DNA from: MPNP01 sp965221445
GTDB taxonomy: Bacteria; Pseudomonadota; Alphaproteobacteria; Rhodobacterales; Rhodobacteraceae
Direction: 5' to 3'
Assembly: GCA_965221445.1 (NCBI GenBank)
Contig: CBDCSF010000013.1
Span: 930,001 to 994,000, forward strand
DNA length: 64,000 bases
In this document: one piece after another, positions 62,480-64,000 of the stretch
Layout of the letters: every line of letters begins with the position of its first letter
Numbering within the stretch: position 1 is the first letter of the stretch
Position numbers and translations under genes: made by a program
Notes under the pieces: model-generated
Seen by the model: the letters and a program-made list of their open reading frames with translations, nothing else
Told to the model about the DNA's origin: nothing
The model's database searches: none

Positions 62480-63727
62480 ATGAAATATTCAGTCTGGAAT
62501 ATACTTAGACAAGGCCTGAAGGGTAATAAGGATTGGCCTGTAATGTGGCGTGAACCTGAGCCACAGCAGGAATATGATGTTATTATCATTGGAGCTGGCC
62601 ATGGAATGGCAGCTGCCTACTACCTAGCCAAGGAATTTGGGGTCAGAAAAGTAGCTGTACTGGAAAAGGGCTGGCTTGGCTCAGGCAACACCGGACGTAA
62701 TACCACCATCATCAGATCAAATTATCTTCTGCCAGGTAATGAACCTTTCTATGAATTCTCAATGAAGTTGTGGGAGGGTCTGGAACAGGATTTTAATTAC
62801 AATGCCATGGTTTCTCAACGAGGAATCCTTAATCTATTTCACTCCGACCCCCAGAGGGATGCTTTCGCTAGAAGAGGCAACTCAATGCTCCTTGCAGGAG
62901 CAGATGCCGTTTTGCTTGATGAGGATCTCATCCGGAAAATGTGCCCCTTCCTGGATTATGACAATGCCCGTTTCCCTGTAAAGGGAGCTCTTTGGCAACC
63001 AAGAGGAGGCACGGTACGACATGATGCCGTGGTCTGGGGATACGCCAGAGGGGCTGATCGTCTGGGCGTCGATATAATTCAAAACTGTGAGGTAACCGGT
63101 TTTGATATTCAGGATGGTATCTGTCGAGGTGTTGAAACAACCAAGGGGGCCATCAAGGCCAAAAAGGTCGGTGTAAGTGTCGCTGGTTCCTCCAGCAAGG
63201 TAATGGCTCAGGCAGGAATGCGTTTGCCAATTGAATCCCATGTTCTCCAGGCATTTGTATCAGAAGGGCTGAAGCCTTGTCTGCCTGGTGTCATTACCTT
63301 TGGAGCAGGCCATTTTTATGTTAGTCAGTCGGATAAAGGAGGTCTGGTTTTCGGGGGTGACCTTGATGGTTACAATTCCTATGCCCAAAGGGGTAACCTT
63401 CCAACCGTCGAAGATGTCTGTGAAGGTGGTATGGCTATCATGCCCATGATAGGCAAGGCCAGACTGTTAAGGATGTGGGGTGGGCTCATGGACATGTCCA
63501 TGGACGGTTCTCCTATCATAGATAAAACCCACATTTCGGGTCTATATTTCAATGGCGGATGGTGTTATGGGGGATTCAAGGCCACACCGGCTTCAGGATA
63601 CTGCATGGCCCATTTACTTGCCAGGAATGAACCACACCCCACTGCAACCGCATTTCGTTTTGACCGCTTTAGTAAGGGTCTGATGATTGATGAGAAGGGG
63701 GTTGGAGCACAACCCAATCTTCATTAG
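62480..63727 (+). CDS. soxB: Sarcosine oxidase beta / N-methylglutamate dehydrogenase subunit A (SoxB/MgdA)
   Basis: The 415-residue flavoprotein has an FAD site VIIIGAGHGMAAAYYLAKEFG near residue 35, GSGNTGRNTTIIRSNYLLPG near 72 and GGTVRHDAVVWGYARG near 176, whose histidine (residue 181) is at the position of covalent FMN attachment in heterotetrameric sarcosine oxidase. The C-terminal LYFNGGWCYGGFKATPASG is typical. The enzyme oxidises an N-methyl amino acid and passes the methyl group to THF in the alpha subunit. Next to a GmaS-like gene, N-methylglutamate is as likely a substrate as sarcosine. Confidence 0.9.
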   Translation: MKYSVWNILRQGLKGNKDWPVMWREPEPQQEYDVIIIGAGHGMAAAYYLAKEFGVRKVAVLEKGWLGSGNTGRNTTIIRSNYLLPGNEPFYEFSMKLWEGLEQDFNYNAMVSQRGILNLFHSDPQRDAFARRGNSMLLAGADAVLLDEDLIRKMCPFLDYDNARFPVKGALWQPRGGTVRHDAVVWGYARGADRLGVDIIQNCEVTGFDIQDGICRGVETTKGAIKAKKVGVSVAGSSSKVMAQAGMRLPIESHVLQAFVSEGLKPCLPGVITFGAGHFYVSQSDKGGLVFGGDLDGYNSYAQRGNLPTVEDVCEGGMAIMPMIGKARLLRMWGGLMDMSMDGSPIIDKTHISGLYFNGGWCYGGFKATPASGYCMAHLLARNEPHPTATAFRFDRFSKGLMIDEKGVGAQPNLH

Positions 63728-63740
63728 GATTTGCATAGTC

Positions 63741-64000
63741 ATGATTATTGATCATCCATTGTTGGGGCCAAGAGATGCGGCGGAATTCGTTTATCTGGGC
63801 GATGCCAGTCTGATCAATAGGCCTGACTGGGACGATCCGGAAGCTGACAAGGACTTTTATGAATATCTCTATCTTAGAGACAACCCAGAAGGGATACATC
63901 GTGAACTTTGGTATCACGAGCAGGGGGACAGGTCCTGGTTGGTGATAACCAGAAATACCCTTACCCACGAAATCCTTGAAGTCGAACTTGCCAGGGAGAT
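63741..64000 (+). CDS. soxD: Sarcosine oxidase delta / N-methylglutamate dehydrogenase subunit B (3' truncated)
   Basis: ATG 63741 opens a frame that runs off the window after 86 codons. The sequence follows SoxD (YEYLYLRDNPEGIHRELWYH), which in classical proteins binds zinc through an N-terminal CPxCG and a later GC pair. Here these positions read HPLLGPRD and EQGDRSW, so the cysteine ligands are missing. The subunit is still expected to join the SoxB-type complex. It starts 13 bases after soxB; soxA and soxG should follow outside the window. Confidence 0.85.
   Translation, partial: MIIDHPLLGPRDAAEFVYLGDASLINRPDWDDPEADKDFYEYLYLRDNPEGIHRELWYHEQGDRSWLVITRNTLTHEILEVELARE

Overview
This window looks like chromosome from a low-GC, probably marine, alphaproteobacterium. 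That is inferred from gene content: a C4 (Shemin-type) 5-aminolevulinate synthase, a SoxB/SoxD-type sarcosine or N-methylglutamate dehydrogenase, a GlnT/GmaS-type glutamine synthetase, split glutamate-synthase-like subunits, a GlxA-type regulator and CobN/CobO/CobQ. No rRNA or tRNA gene was seen, so the placement is not proven. TTG and GTG starts are common.

Layout. 1-1553: the end of a sugar-type ABC ATPase gene, overlapping a SIS-domain (NagB-II-like) gene. 1656-3468: minus-strand class II aldolase and membrane fatty-acid-hydroxylase genes. 3740-21554: a cobalamin (corrin ring) cluster running cbiX, cbiC, cobL, cobI, cbiG-cobJ, cobM, [cobA and cbiA inverted, followed by an orphan MazE/AbrB-like gene], cbiD, cobK, cobW, cobN, cobO, cobQ. 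It carries markers of the early-cobalt anaerobic route (CbiX, CbiD, CbiG) together with CobN and CobW of the late-insertion route. 21560-23828: hemA and an SMP-30-like hydrolase. 23875-28501: a three-gene signalling operon (receiver-SpoIIE phosphatase, periplasmic binding protein, histidine kinase). 28779-31394: a HAD hydrolase, then a divergent Amt transporter, a 72-residue one-helix protein and a clear terminator. 31433-36054: miscellaneous enzymes, including a frameshifted DUF4143-type ATPase gene.

36119-46456 is a nine-gene minus-strand operon: FAD oxidase, glutamine-synthetase-like ligase, the three split glutamate-synthase-like subunits (GATase II, GXGXG, FMN/Fe-S), a 137-residue unknown, a nitrilase-family amidase, a 196-residue unknown and a DUF1989-GcvT fusion. 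A GntR/FCD regulator is divergent from it. The operon resembles the N-methylglutamate pathway with the standard dehydrogenase complex replaced, and it is the best candidate here for an undescribed catabolic system. A second, more canonical module at the right edge (59216-64000) holds a class I GATase, GlnT/GmaS, a GlxA-type regulator, soxB/mgdA and the start of soxD/mgdB. The two modules could share the MgsABC-like subunits.

Between them lie a RutR-like TetR gene, a 576-bp stretch without a supported gene, a complete ISKra4-type insertion sequence (48807-50484, inverted repeats plus an 8-bp target duplication), and a plus-strand run of a divergent uracil-DNA glycosylase, a GMC oxidoreductase, a NIPSNAP protein and a BMP-type ABC transporter, preceded by a perfect 16-bp palindrome. 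An exported ankyrin-repeat protein follows.
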